The notes under the pieces: model-generated
What the model was told of the DNA's origin: nothing
Seen by the model: the letters and a program-made list of their open reading frames with translations, nothing else
Databases searched by the model: none
NCBI GenBank assembly: GCA_045661345.1
Contig: JAZRFM010000016.1
Location: 1 to 64,000 of the forward strand
Source of the DNA: RUG12461 sp045661345
GTDB lineage: Bacteria > Bacillota > Clostridia > Lachnospirales > Lachnospiraceae
DNA: 64,000 nucleotides
Reading direction: 5' to 3'
Program-made: the position numbers and the translations under genes
Shown: positions 31,669 to 40,205 of the stretch, piece by piece
Numbering within the stretch: position 1 is the first letter of the stretch
Layout: every line of letters starts with the position of its first letter

Positions 31669-31677
31669 ATTATAGCA
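31669..31677 (-). promoter_or_regulatory. Extended -10 promoter, minus strand
   Basis: TGC-TATAAT on the minus strand (TATAAT at 31669-31674). No good -35 is visible. Its transcript would start at or within one or two bases of the ATG at 31661. Confidence 0.45.
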
Positions 31678-31724
31678 GATTCCGGGGATATCTGCACAAA
31701 AAATGGCAGGATCCTTATTTCTTT

Positions 31725-31733
31725 GTTATAATG
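31725..31733 (+). promoter_or_regulatory. Extended -10 promoter of the lipoprotein gene
   Basis: TGT-TATAAT (TATAAT at 31728-31733), 80 bases before the lipoprotein start, back to back with the minus-strand promoter. The -35 region (TGGCAG) is weak. Confidence 0.5.
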
Positions 31734-31812
31734 TGGGGCAGGCAACAGGATGCTTCGGCAGCACAGGCGTTTTACAGATAGAATACAGGACAGGCAGGAA
31801 TAGGAGAGGAAG

Positions 31813-33417
31813 ATGAGAAAAAGATGGAAATGTGCGGCAGCCCTCGGGGCAGCCGCAATACTGATGGGAACGACAGGATGCGGAGATCTGATCAAACAGG
31901 TGCTCTCTCAGGCGGATACGGCGCCGCCTGCCACGGAGGCAGCAGTGTCACAGGAAACGGAAACGCAGACGACTGCGGAGACGGAACAGTCGACGGAGAC
32001 TGCCGGTGATGTGACAGAGGAGGATGCGCTGTATCAGGCGCTCTCGGAATGGCAGTTTATCTTTACCAGCGGTGCCGGCGGCTGGGATACGACTTTTTCC
32101 GTGAATCCGGATGGCTCGCTGCAGGGTGTTTATCATGACTCGGATATGGGAGTAACGGGGCCGGGATATGAAGAGGGCGGCACCCTGTATTACAGTGCGT
32201 TTACGGGGCAGCTGACAGGCTATACAAAGGTTTCCGAGAATGTGTATGAGGTCGAACTGGGAGACCTGCACTATGAAGACACACCGGGGACAGAGGAGAT
32301 CAAGGACGGGATGCGGTATGTGTATGCGGAAGCTTACGGACTGAACGGTACCGATTCCCTGATCGTATACCTCCCGGGTACGCCGACAGCGGATCTGCCG
32401 GAGGCATACATGAGCTGGGTGAATATGAACTGGTTCACCTATCTGCCGGATGTATTTGCAGAGGACATCCCTGCGGAGCTGCCCTTCTGCGGATTGTACA
32501 ACGAGAAGGAAGAGGAAGGGTTCTTTTCCGAGAGCATGACAGAGAAAAACTCCCGGTTTATCATCAATTCCGTGCATTTCCCCGGGCTTGCGGCGCAGAA
32601 GGCGGAGCTCGCTGACGACGGTACTTATCACTATGAGGACGCGGATCCTGCCGGGATGTATCGTGTGATCAACAAGAGCTTTCAACTGCCGAAGGGATAC
32701 GGGATTTACGAAAACCAGGAGCGTTTTGCAAAAGCCTGCATTGAGGAAACAACCGGTCAGACGGATCCGGAGGGACTCTATGTGCTGGGACCCGACTCGG
32801 AATACAGTCTGCATGCCAAGACACATATCAACGGAAATGAAGCGCTGCAGATTTCCTGGACAGAAGGGGAAAACGAGGATACCATGTACTACGTTGCCTG
32901 TGTCTGCGAGGACGGAGCCAAGGGGTATTCCTACTGCTATGCCGTGGGGTATGATCCGGACGGAGAATTCATGACCGGGGAGATGGCGGACTTTCTTCTG
33001 ATGTCTCTCTCTGTTTCCGGTTCGCCGGCTCACCTTTCCTCCGCAGATGAAACAGGGACTGCGCCGGGAAAAAAGATCCTCGCTTATGTGTCCTCCGCCC
33101 CCTCCGACAGCACGATTCTCGTGGATGAGGTGGAGATGGTGAGTGGCTCTGACACGGAGAAGCTGAAGGAAAACGGGATCGATCCTGACGATGTGACAAA
33201 CGATTACGCCATCGTGGGTGCGGACAAAAAGTATGATGAATATCCGCTTACAGACGGCTGCGTCTTTTACGTACAGTTTCCCGAAAACCCGCTGCGGTCG
33301 GATATGGATGCAGCCGGGCTGCGGGAGCATCTTGGGAAGGGCGGACAGAGCCTGATGAACCTGTATCTGGATCGGGACGGACGCGTGCTCCTCGGCTATG
33401 AGCCGTATACGCCGTAA
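31813..33417 (+). CDS. Predicted lipoprotein, unknown function
   Basis: A 534-residue exported protein. It has a lipoprotein signal peptide with lipobox MGTTGC (Cys about 23), then a Thr/Glu/Ala-rich tether (about 30-65), then a large acidic extracellular region rich in aromatic residues (SEWQFIFTSGAGGWDTTF near 78, SWVNMNWFTYLPDVF near 205). The start follows AGGAATAGGAGAGGAAG. No enzymatic motif is recognised. The repeated DDGTYHYED and PDGSLQGVYHDSD stretches suggest beta-rich modules. It is monocistronic, between a divergent promoter and a bidirectional terminator. A long minus-strand open frame across it is a shadow. Confidence 0.72.
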   Translation: MRKRWKCAAALGAAAILMGTTGCGDLIKQVLSQADTAPPATEAAVSQETETQTTAETEQSTETAGDVTEEDALYQALSEWQFIFTSGAGGWDTTFSVNPDGSLQGVYHDSDMGVTGPGYEEGGTLYYSAFTGQLTGYTKVSENVYEVELGDLHYEDTPGTEEIKDGMRYVYAEAYGLNGTDSLIVYLPGTPTADLPEAYMSWVNMNWFTYLPDVFAEDIPAELPFCGLYNEKEEEGFFSESMTEKNSRFIINSVHFPGLAAQKAELADDGTYHYEDADPAGMYRVINKSFQLPKGYGIYENQERFAKACIEETTGQTDPEGLYVLGPDSEYSLHAKTHINGNEALQISWTEGENEDTMYYVACVCEDGAKGYSYCYAVGYDPDGEFMTGEMADFLLMSLSVSGSPAHLSSADETGTAPGKKILAYVSSAPSDSTILVDEVEMVSGSDTEKLKENGIDPDDVTNDYAIVGADKKYDEYPLTDGCVFYVQFPENPLRSDMDAAGLREHLGKGGQSLMNLYLDRDGRVLLGYEPYTP

Positions 33418-33483
33418 AAGGAAGCTCCCGCCTGTGCAAGTCCATACCGGCGGACCTGGCGCCGGATTTGTAAGGATGATAAA

Positions 33484-33519
33484 AAGTGCCATGCGCAGAC
33501 GCCGCATGGCACTTCTTTT
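33484..33519. terminator. Bidirectional terminator between lipoprotein and glnA
   Basis: Perfect 12-bp stem AAGTGCCATGCG (33484-33495) with CGCATGGCACTT (33503-33514), T tract on the right and A tract on the left, between two convergent genes. Confidence 0.88.
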
Positions 33520-33533
33520 ACAAAGACCTCTTC

Positions 33534-34964
33534 TTATAAATCGTAATACATGGCAAATTCCGCCGGATGGGGGATCTGCGCAATTGCCTCCGCATCGCAG
33601 CGGATTTTTGCCGTCAGCTGATCCAGCAGGCGCTGCGGGAAGACATTGCCGGCGGTGAGATAGTCGTGATCCGCCACCAACGCATCCACTGCTTCCGTCA
33701 GGTTCTTCGGCAGACCGGAAAGCTTTGCTTTTTCCTCCTCCGGGAGATCGTAGAGATTGAAGTCGTAAGGACCCCAGCCCGCCTTGTGCGGGTCGATCTT
33801 CTTTTGGATCCCGTCCAGACCAGCCATGAGAATGGCGGAATAAGCATAATAGGGATTACAGGTGGCATCCGGATTCCGAAGCTCGAAGCGCTTGGTTTCC
33901 GGTGTCTTGGCGTATGCGGGGATCCGTACCACCGCGCTCCGGTTCGCCATGGCATAGCCGATGGTGACCGGTGCTTCAAATCCGGGCACCAGACGCTTGT
34001 AAGAGTTGGTGGAGGGATTTGTAATCGCGCAGAGCGACCGCGCATGGGTCAGCAGTCCGCCGATAAAATAGAGTGCGGTATCGGAAAGCTGGGCATAGTT
34101 GTCGGGGTCGTAGAACACGGGCTTGCCGTCACGCAACAGGAGCATATGGACATGCATACCGCTGCCGGCTTCTCCCGCAAGAGGCTTCGGCATAAAGGTT
34201 GCGGTGCAGCCGTCCAGCATGGCCTCGTTTTTGATGACATACTTGGCGCTCATGGTGTCGTCCGCAAGCTTCAGCATGTCATCGAGCTCCACCTCGATCT
34301 CCATCTGTCCGCAGCCGCCGACCTCATGATGATGGTATTTGACCTTGATACCCCAGTCGTCCATGGCAAGGCACATCCGGCTCCGCAGGTCGTTTCGGAT
34401 GTCAAGGGGCATCGCCGTATGATATCCCTTTCCGTGGGGGATCTGGTAGCCGTTGTTATTGTCCTCGAGGCCTCCGGCCCAGGGCGCCTGCCGTGTCTCT
34501 ATGAGTGAAGAGACGTTGCCGGGACTGATGTCGAAGGATACGTTGTCAAACAGATAAAACTCATACTCCGGTCCGATCAGCATCCGGTCCGCGATGCCCT
34601 GCTCCTTCATATATTCCAGAGCGCGGATGGCGACGTTTCTCGGGTACTGGTCAAAGGGACGGTTTTCCGGCAGGTCGATGACCCGCACGTCTCCGATCAT
34701 GGAGAGCGTCGGGATATCGGCATAGGTGTCCACCACCGCCGAATCCAGCACCGGAACGAAAACCATATCGCTGTTTTCCACGGGTGCGTAACCGTAATTC
34801 GAACCGTCAAAGCCGATGCCGTTTGTCATGGTGCTTTCCGTGAGCCTTTCCGCCGGAATACTGAGATGCCGCCAGCGTCCGTCAATATCGGTCAGCTTGA
34901 AATCAACGATCCGGATCTTTTTCTCCCGGATCAGATCCCGGATCTCCTGTAATGTTCGTGACAT
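33534..34964 (-). CDS. glnA: Glutamine synthetase, type I
   Basis: A 476-residue GSI enzyme (glutamate + NH3 + ATP to glutamine). Hallmarks are IGFDGSNYGYAPVENSDM near 51, the metal-site EYEFYLFD, HHHEVGGCGQMEIEVELDD, GSGMHVHMLLL, the NPSTNSYKRLVPGFEAPVTI loop and NRSAVVRIP. The Tyr in FNLYDLPEEE lies where adenylylation occurs in other GSI enzymes. It is about 30 residues longer than typical GSI-alpha, with the extra length in small insertions. It starts 45 bases after deoD on the same strand and may be cotranscribed. It could assimilate the ammonia released by purine degradation encoded to the right. Confidence 0.95.
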   Translation of the reverse strand: MSRTLQEIRDLIREKKIRIVDFKLTDIDGRWRHLSIPAERLTESTMTNGIGFDGSNYGYAPVENSDMVFVPVLDSAVVDTYADIPTLSMIGDVRVIDLPENRPFDQYPRNVAIRALEYMKEQGIADRMLIGPEYEFYLFDNVSFDISPGNVSSLIETRQAPWAGGLEDNNNGYQIPHGKGYHTAMPLDIRNDLRSRMCLAMDDWGIKVKYHHHEVGGCGQMEIEVELDDMLKLADDTMSAKYVIKNEAMLDGCTATFMPKPLAGEAGSGMHVHMLLLRDGKPVFYDPDNYAQLSDTALYFIGGLLTHARSLCAITNPSTNSYKRLVPGFEAPVTIGYAMANRSAVVRIPAYAKTPETKRFELRNPDATCNPYYAYSAILMAGLDGIQKKIDPHKAGWGPYDFNLYDLPEEEKAKLSGLPKNLTEAVDALVADHDYLTAGNVFPQRLLDQLTAKIRCDAEAIAQIPHPAEFAMYYDL

Positions 34965-35009
34965 GTATGTGTTCTCCCCTCGTAATAAAATCGTGCTTTA
35001 ATTATTGCC

Positions 35010-35729
35010 TTATGCCAGCTTCAGCGCTACCTTCATCATGTTGGTAAAGGTGAGCTGCCGTTCTTCCGCGGTGGTCTGTTCCCCGGTGAATTCCGAATCG
35101 GAGATGGTCAGGATGCAGAGCGCATTCGCGCCGGCCGCCGCTGCATTGGAATAAAGCGCAGCTGCTTCCATCTCAACGGCCAGCAGACCCATATCCGTCC
35201 AGGACTTGCTGGAACCGTCAGAACCCGCTTCATCCGAATAGAACATATCGGAGGAAAGGATATTGCCGACATGATAGGAAATCCCCAGTTCATCCGCAGC
35301 GGCCGTGGCCTTCCGCAGGAGCTCGTAGCTGCAGATGCAGGAATAGTCGCCGGGAAGCCGGAACAGTCTGACATAGTTTGACGTGGTGCAGGCGCCCATG
35401 CCGAAGACCATGTCCCGGATATGGATATCCGGAGAAAGAGCACCCGCCGTGCCGATACGGATCAGGTTTTTGCAGCCGTAAAAATGCATCAGCTCATAGG
35501 AATAAATACCGATGGAAGGACATCCCATGCCGGTACCCATGACGGAGACCGGTTTTCCTTCATAAGTGCCGGTGAACCCGAGCATGTTGCGGGTTTCGTT
35601 GAACTGCTTCACATCCGAAAGAAATGTATCTGCGATGAATTTGGCACGCAGCGGATCTCCCGGTAGCAGTATGGTCTCGGCGATCTCGCCTTCTTTTGCG
35701 CTGATGTGCGGTGTAGGTACTTGACTCAT
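35010..35729 (-). CDS. deoD: Purine nucleoside phosphorylase (DeoD-type)
   Basis: A 239-residue hexameric-type phosphorylase that splits purine (deoxy)nucleosides into base and sugar-1-phosphate. Start chosen at 35729 (MSQVPTPHISAKEG), behind GGGAGG; the longer frame runs through the promoter. Motifs are LLPGDPLRAKFIA (phosphate site), GTGMGCPSIGIYSYEL, IRIGTAGAL, AVEMEAAALY (base/ribose site) and ILTISDSE with the catalytic Asp. It supplies free purine bases to the degradation cluster beginning at 38803. Its leader contains a strong palindrome (35770-35786) that may be an operator. Confidence 0.95.
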   Translation of the reverse strand: MSQVPTPHISAKEGEIAETILLPGDPLRAKFIADTFLSDVKQFNETRNMLGFTGTYEGKPVSVMGTGMGCPSIGIYSYELMHFYGCKNLIRIGTAGALSPDIHIRDMVFGMGACTTSNYVRLFRLPGDYSCICSYELLRKATAAADELGISYHVGNILSSDMFYSDEAGSDGSSKSWTDMGLLAVEMEAAALYSNAAAAGANALCILTISDSEFTGEQTTAEERQLTFTNMMKVALKLA

Positions 35730-35760
35730 ATGAAACCTCCCTCTCATTTTGATTTGTGGG

Positions 35761-35786
35761 ACCGGTGTGACCGGTGTGACACCGGT
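35761..35786. promoter_or_regulatory. Palindromic operator candidate in the deoD leader
   Basis: ACCGGTGT-G-ACACCGGT (35770-35786) is a perfect 17-base palindrome, preceded by a third copy of the half site, ACCGGTGTG (35761-35769). It lies 30-55 bases before deoD and downstream of a minus-strand extended -10 (TGG-TATACT, TATACT at 35815-35820). It suits a dimeric repressor such as a nucleoside-responsive regulator, or an mRNA hairpin. Confidence 0.5.
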
Positions 35787-35839
35787 TTCTGCCCCGTTGC
35801 AGGTTAACAGGATTAGTATACCATAAATCCGGTGTTCTA

Positions 35840-35848
35840 TGATATAAT
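35840..35848 (+). promoter_or_regulatory. Extended -10 promoter of the yitT-family gene
   Basis: TGA-TATAAT (TATAAT at 35843-35848), 60 bases upstream of the YitT-family ATG and divergent from the deoD promoter. Confidence 0.5.
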
Positions 35849-35908
35849 GTTCTGTGAGAAATGAAGATACTTTCCATGATCCTGATCGAAGGAGAAGGAA
35901 GAAGATAC

Positions 35909-36754
35909 ATGAGTGAAAAAGCAAAAAGCAATATCATTTCCTTTCTTTCTTTAACGGCGGGTGCGATTCTCGCCGCATTTTCCCTGGAGGAATTCCTGGT
36001 GCCCTGCAAGATCTTTGACGGCGGGATCACCGGTGTCAGCATGATTTTATCGCATTTCACCCATATCCAGCTGGCTGTGCTGCTGATCGTGATCAATATT
36101 CCCTTTTTTATCATCGGATGGCAAAAGATCGGCCATGTTTTTGTCCTCAAGGCGATCTATGCGATCACCCTGTTTTCCATTATGTCGGCGGTTTTTGAGC
36201 CGATGGAGGATGTTACTTACCAGATGCTCCTCGCCGTGACCTTCGGCGGCGTCCTTCTCGGGATCGGGGTCGGCCTTGTGATCCGGGGCGGCGGCGTGCT
36301 GGACGGGACAGAGATCGTGGCGATTCTGATCAACCGGAAATGGGGGATCTCCGTCGGGAAGGTCATTCTGTTTTTCAATGCCATCATCTATTCCGTTGCG
36401 GGGATTGCATTCGGTATCAACCAGGGAATGTATTCTTTCCTCATGTATATTGTGACGAGCCGCATCATTGACATGGTCGAGGTGGGCCTGGACAGCGCCA
36501 AGTCTGTCATGATCGTCACGGATGACGGCAGGGAGCTGGCGGATCAGATCCTGAAACGCCTCGGACGGACGGTCACCTTTATGGAGGGCACCGGTCATGT
36601 CAGCAAAGACTCCAAAGACGTGCTCTACTGCGTGATCACGAGAGCGGAGATCTTCGAATTCAGACGGATCATCGCAGAATCCAGGGGAAGCACCTTTACT
36701 ACCGTATCCGATGTCTCCGAGGTGATCGGCAACCACATCAAGTCCAAGGGATGA
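35909..36754 (+). CDS. YitT-family membrane protein (DUF2179 C-terminus)
   Basis: A 281-residue integral membrane protein. The ATG at 35909 follows GGAGAAGG and gives the usual YitT start. There are five or six hydrophobic helices, with SLEEFLVPCKIFDGGITGVS early and VIRGGGVLDGTEIVAILI central, both family signatures. The cytoplasmic DUF2179 domain forms the last 80 residues (KSVMIVTDDGRELADQIL, GSTFTTVSDVSEVIGNHI). Transport substrate is not established for the family. It ends 23 bases before the nucleotidase-family gene, so the two probably form an operon. Confidence 0.9.
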   Translation: MSEKAKSNIISFLSLTAGAILAAFSLEEFLVPCKIFDGGITGVSMILSHFTHIQLAVLLIVINIPFFIIGWQKIGHVFVLKAIYAITLFSIMSAVFEPMEDVTYQMLLAVTFGGVLLGIGVGLVIRGGGVLDGTEIVAILINRKWGISVGKVILFFNAIIYSVAGIAFGINQGMYSFLMYIVTSRIIDMVEVGLDSAKSVMIVTDDGRELADQILKRLGRTVTFMEGTGHVSKDSKDVLYCVITRAEIFEFRRIIAESRGSTFTTVSDVSEVIGNHIKSKG

Positions 36755-36777
36755 GAGCTTTCTGCAGGGGAGGGCCT

Positions 36778-38625
36778 ATGAAAAGGACGGTAATTCTTGT
36801 CATCACGGTGATTGCGCTCACCTGTCTGATATTGCTGGGTCTTTCTCTGGGAACCAAAGCCCGGGAAAAAACTCCTGAACAGAAGGAGATCCAGATCATT
36901 TCCACCAGTGATGTTCACGGGAAGCTTTTTCCCTACAATTACGGGTTGAACGCCCCGGACGCATCGGGCAGTCTGTCACAGCTCTCCACTGCCTTCGGGG
37001 AACTGCGCAATGACAATACCGTGCTGGTGGATCTCGGTGACACGATTCAGGGCAATTCCGCCCAGTTGTTTATCCACGACCCGATTCATCCCATGGTGCA
37101 TGCACAGAACCTGATGGGATATGATGTATGGGTTCCGGGCAATCACGAGTTCAATTACGGTATGGATGTGCTGCGGGATATTATCGAACAGCATGATTGC
37201 AACGTGCTCTGCAGCAATGTTTACAATGCCGACGGCAGCCCCATCGCAGACCCCGTAGTCATCCTGGAACGCGACGGCGTGAAGATCGGAATCATCGGGG
37301 TGGTCACGCCGAACATCGCACGATGGGACGCAAAGAACCTTGAGGCAGCCGGAGCCAGGGTTACGGATCCTGTGGAGGAGATCCGGGCCATTGTAAAGGA
37401 GATCAGGGATGATGTGGATATTTTGATCGCTGCCTGCCATATGGATTGCAGGAATGAGTTCGGTCAGGAGAATTCCGGCGTGTATGATCTGGCGGACAAG
37501 GTGCCGGAGCTGGATATCATTCTGGCATCACATGGTCATAAGAGGATTGAAGAGGACTATCGCAACAACGTGCTGATCACCGAAAACAGAGATGAAGCCA
37601 AAACGCTGAGTCTGATTACCGTCACGCTGGAGCAGGGTGATGATGGCAGGTATCATGTGGCCGGGCGCCACGGCAAAATCTACGATATGCAGGACTATGA
37701 GGAGGATCCGAAGATCAGCGGGGACAAACTTCTGATGGAGGCCGATGCGCGGGCGAAGGAAGACGCCATTATCGTGATAGCCCGGTTGACCAACGAGTAC
37801 CTCTCGCCTCCTGATGAGATACCCGGCATCCCGGAGGCGAAAATAAGGGACACTGCACTGATCCGTCTGATCAACGACGTACAGAGATATTATGCGGGAA
37901 CAGAAATCGCTGCTGTGGCGCTGCATGATGATCAGGCCAATTTGTATCAAGGCGACATCGAAAAGCGCGATTTGGCACTGGTATATAAGTTCAGCAATGA
38001 GCTTTGCAAGGTGCGCATGACCGGCGCACAGCTGGTGAAGTGGATGGAATGGTCGTACAACTACATCAATACCTTCCACGAGGGCGACCTGAACATCTCT
38101 TTCAACCCCGACATCGAAGCATTCAACTACGATATGTTCAACGGTGTGAATTACGAGGTGGACATTTCCCGGCCTGCCGGCAGCCGCATCAGCAATGTGA
38201 CGCTTTCTGATGGTACGCCCCTGGATATGGATGGGAAGTACGAGGTGGCCGTGAACGATTACCGTGCCACCAGCCAGCTGCTCGTACCCGGCGTGATATT
38301 TACTGAGGAGGAGGGTCTGCCTGAACTGGTGGAGTCCGGTATACGGGGAGATATTGGCGGCATACGCGAGCTGATTGCCGATTACATAGTGAATGTACGC
38401 GGCGTCAGGAGCGATGACGGCACGATCTCCTTTACCGCCGAGGACGTGAATGAACAGAACGCCAATTGGAAGCTTACCGGGTACTCCTGGGATGAAAAAA
38501 AGCATGAACGGGTGGCGGAACTCATCAAAGCAGGGAAGCTTTCTCTCATCCGGAGCGAGGATGGGGCAGCTAACAACATACGATCCATCACCGAAGCAGA
38601 CCTTGCCGCTGCGGAAGCGAAGTAG
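36778..38625 (+). CDS. 5'-nucleotidase / 2',3'-cyclic phosphodiesterase family exported enzyme
   Basis: A 615-residue protein with an N-terminal signal/anchor helix (VILVITVIALTCLILLGLSL), then a calcineurin-like metallophosphoesterase domain. Metal-binding motifs are STSDVHGKLFPYN (about 45), VDLGDTIQGN (about 82), PGNHEFNYG (about 120), AACHMD and ASHGHKR. The C-terminal 5'-nucleotidase substrate-binding domain follows (from about 370), including DLALVYKFSNELCKVRMTG and SFNPDIEAFNYDMFNG. It likely hydrolyses extracellular nucleotides or cyclic nucleotides, giving nucleosides for DeoD. The ATG at 36778 was preferred over 36751 because the hydrophobic helix then starts at residue 5. Confidence 0.88.
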   Translation: MKRTVILVITVIALTCLILLGLSLGTKAREKTPEQKEIQIISTSDVHGKLFPYNYGLNAPDASGSLSQLSTAFGELRNDNTVLVDLGDTIQGNSAQLFIHDPIHPMVHAQNLMGYDVWVPGNHEFNYGMDVLRDIIEQHDCNVLCSNVYNADGSPIADPVVILERDGVKIGIIGVVTPNIARWDAKNLEAAGARVTDPVEEIRAIVKEIRDDVDILIAACHMDCRNEFGQENSGVYDLADKVPELDIILASHGHKRIEEDYRNNVLITENRDEAKTLSLITVTLEQGDDGRYHVAGRHGKIYDMQDYEEDPKISGDKLLMEADARAKEDAIIVIARLTNEYLSPPDEIPGIPEAKIRDTALIRLINDVQRYYAGTEIAAVALHDDQANLYQGDIEKRDLALVYKFSNELCKVRMTGAQLVKWMEWSYNYINTFHEGDLNISFNPDIEAFNYDMFNGVNYEVDISRPAGSRISNVTLSDGTPLDMDGKYEVAVNDYRATSQLLVPGVIFTEEEGLPELVESGIRGDIGGIRELIADYIVNVRGVRSDDGTISFTAEDVNEQNANWKLTGYSWDEKKHERVAELIKAGKLSLIRSEDGAANNIRSITEADLAAAEAK

Positions 38626-38664
38626 CGGAGGGTGCTGAGGAAAGACTGCTTTATCAGAATAAAA

Positions 38665-38693
38665 CTGCCACCATGGGAAGTGGTTCGTATACA
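38665..38693 (+). promoter_or_regulatory. Candidate promoter of the purine degradation cluster
   Basis: -35 CTGCCA (38665-38670), 17-base spacer ending in CG, -10 TATACA (38688-38693), 110 bases before ssnA. It uses the same CTGCCA-N17-TATA layout as the promoters of the kinase-like genes, so this layout is probably the housekeeping type in this organism. Confidence 0.45.
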
Positions 38694-38802
38694 ATGGTAA
38701 AACTGTTGAAAATTGCTGCGGGGGGCATGTGTTTTTTGCTTTCCGGAGCGTCTTATGAGCAGAAGAGGGGACATGTGAGGAATCATGGAAGGAGGCAAAG
38801 AG

Positions 38803-40143
38803 ATGATTTTAATCGGTAACGGCATGCTGATCACAAGAGATGCGGAGTCGCCCTGGTTTCAGGATGGGGCAGTCGTGATAGAAGGGGATACCATCAAGGA
38901 GGCAGGAGAATACGGCACTTTAAGAAAAAAATATCCGGAGGCGGAATTTGTGGATGCCCATGGCGGCGTTATCATGCCGGGATTCATCAATGCCCATACC
39001 CACATTTATTCGGGACTGGCCAGAGGTCTTTCCATCGACGGGAACAATCCCCACAATTTCCTGGAGGTGCTGGAGGGGATGTGGTGGGCCATCGACCGGA
39101 AGCTCACCCTGGACGGCACGCGAGCATCCGCCTATGCGACGATACTGGACTGCATCCGTGACGGCGTCACGACAATCTTTGACCATCATGCCAGCTTCGG
39201 GGAGATCCCGGGTTCCCTCTTTGCCATCAAAGACGTCTGCAAAGAGACAGGGATGCGCGCCTGCCTCTGCTATGAGGTTTCGGAACGTGACGGAGAGGAA
39301 AAGACAGACCAGGGAATCAGGGAAAATGCCGACTTTGCCGCCTGGGCAAAGGAGGAAAATGACAGCATGATCAAGGCCATGTTCGGCGGTCACGCCCTGT
39401 TTACGATTTCTGACCGTACCTTTGAAAAAATGGTGGAGGCGAACAACGGGATGACCGGCTTTCATATCCATGTGGCAGAGGGTATGAACGATGTGTATGA
39501 CAGCCTCAGGAATTACGGCTGCCGGCCTGTAAACAGATTGCTTTACAATGGTATCCTCGGAGAGAAGACCCTCCTCGGCCACTGCATCCATATCAGCCCT
39601 GCGGAAATGGATATCATCAAAGAGACCGGGACTATGGTGGTGAATAATCCGGAGTCCAACATGGGGAATGCGGTGGGATGCGCGCCCGTACTGCAGATGA
39701 TGGAGAAGGGCATCACTGTCGGAATGGGAACGGATGCCTATACCCACGACATGCTGGAGAGTCTGAAGACCTTTTTGATCATTCAAAGGCACAACGCGGC
39801 TTTGCCGAATGTGGCATGGGGAGAGGCTGTCACCATGCTCTTCCGGAACAACCGCGATATTGCCGGCAGGTATTTCGGACGTCCTCTGGGTGTAATCAGA
39901 GAGGGAGCGGCAGCGGATGTGATTGTCATGGACTATAAGCCCTTTACGCCCTTCTCGGATGAAAACATAGACGGGCATATGATTTTCGGCATGATGGGCA
40001 AAAATTGCCGCACCACCATCATCAATGGCAGGATTCTCTACAGGGATCGTGCTTTTGTGGGGATCGATGAGGACAAAATCAATGACTTTATCATGGGGCA
40101 AAGCAGAAAGCTCTGGGGAGAGCTGAATCACAGAGAATATTAA
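38803..40143 (+). CDS. ssnA: Putative aminohydrolase SsnA
   Basis: A 446-residue metal-dependent amidohydrolase. The ATG at 38803 lies behind GGAGG; an earlier in-frame ATG at 38785 overlaps that box. Metal-binding and catalytic elements are GFINAHTHIYSGLARG (about 56), DHHASFGEI, GFHIHVAEG, LLGHCIHISPAEM and GMGTDAYTHDM. SsnA is a standard member of the xdh/yge selenium-linked purine cluster, where it is thought to deaminate or hydrolyse a purine-derived intermediate. First gene of a long same-strand run; ygfK follows 62 bases later. Confidence 0.92.
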   Translation: MILIGNGMLITRDAESPWFQDGAVVIEGDTIKEAGEYGTLRKKYPEAEFVDAHGGVIMPGFINAHTHIYSGLARGLSIDGNNPHNFLEVLEGMWWAIDRKLTLDGTRASAYATILDCIRDGVTTIFDHHASFGEIPGSLFAIKDVCKETGMRACLCYEVSERDGEEKTDQGIRENADFAAWAKEENDSMIKAMFGGHALFTISDRTFEKMVEANNGMTGFHIHVAEGMNDVYDSLRNYGCRPVNRLLYNGILGEKTLLGHCIHISPAEMDIIKETGTMVVNNPESNMGNAVGCAPVLQMMEKGITVGMGTDAYTHDMLESLKTFLIIQRHNAALPNVAWGEAVTMLFRNNRDIAGRYFGRPLGVIREGAAADVIVMDYKPFTPFSDENIDGHMIFGMMGKNCRTTIINGRILYRDRAFVGIDEDKINDFIMGQSRKLWGELNHREY

Positions 40144-40205
40144 TGAAAGACTGATTTCATGAAAAACATGTTCTGGAGAGTGATGATAAGGAGGGAAAAA
40201 AGCTT

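Noticed and set aside
31948..33507. A 519-codon minus-strand open frame
   Set aside because: Antisense to the predicted lipoprotein, which has a signal peptide, lipobox, promoter and terminator on the plus strand.
38626..38802. Riboswitch before ssnA
   Set aside because: I looked for a conserved aptamer or terminator/antiterminator pair and saw only a promoter-like element and G-rich stretches.
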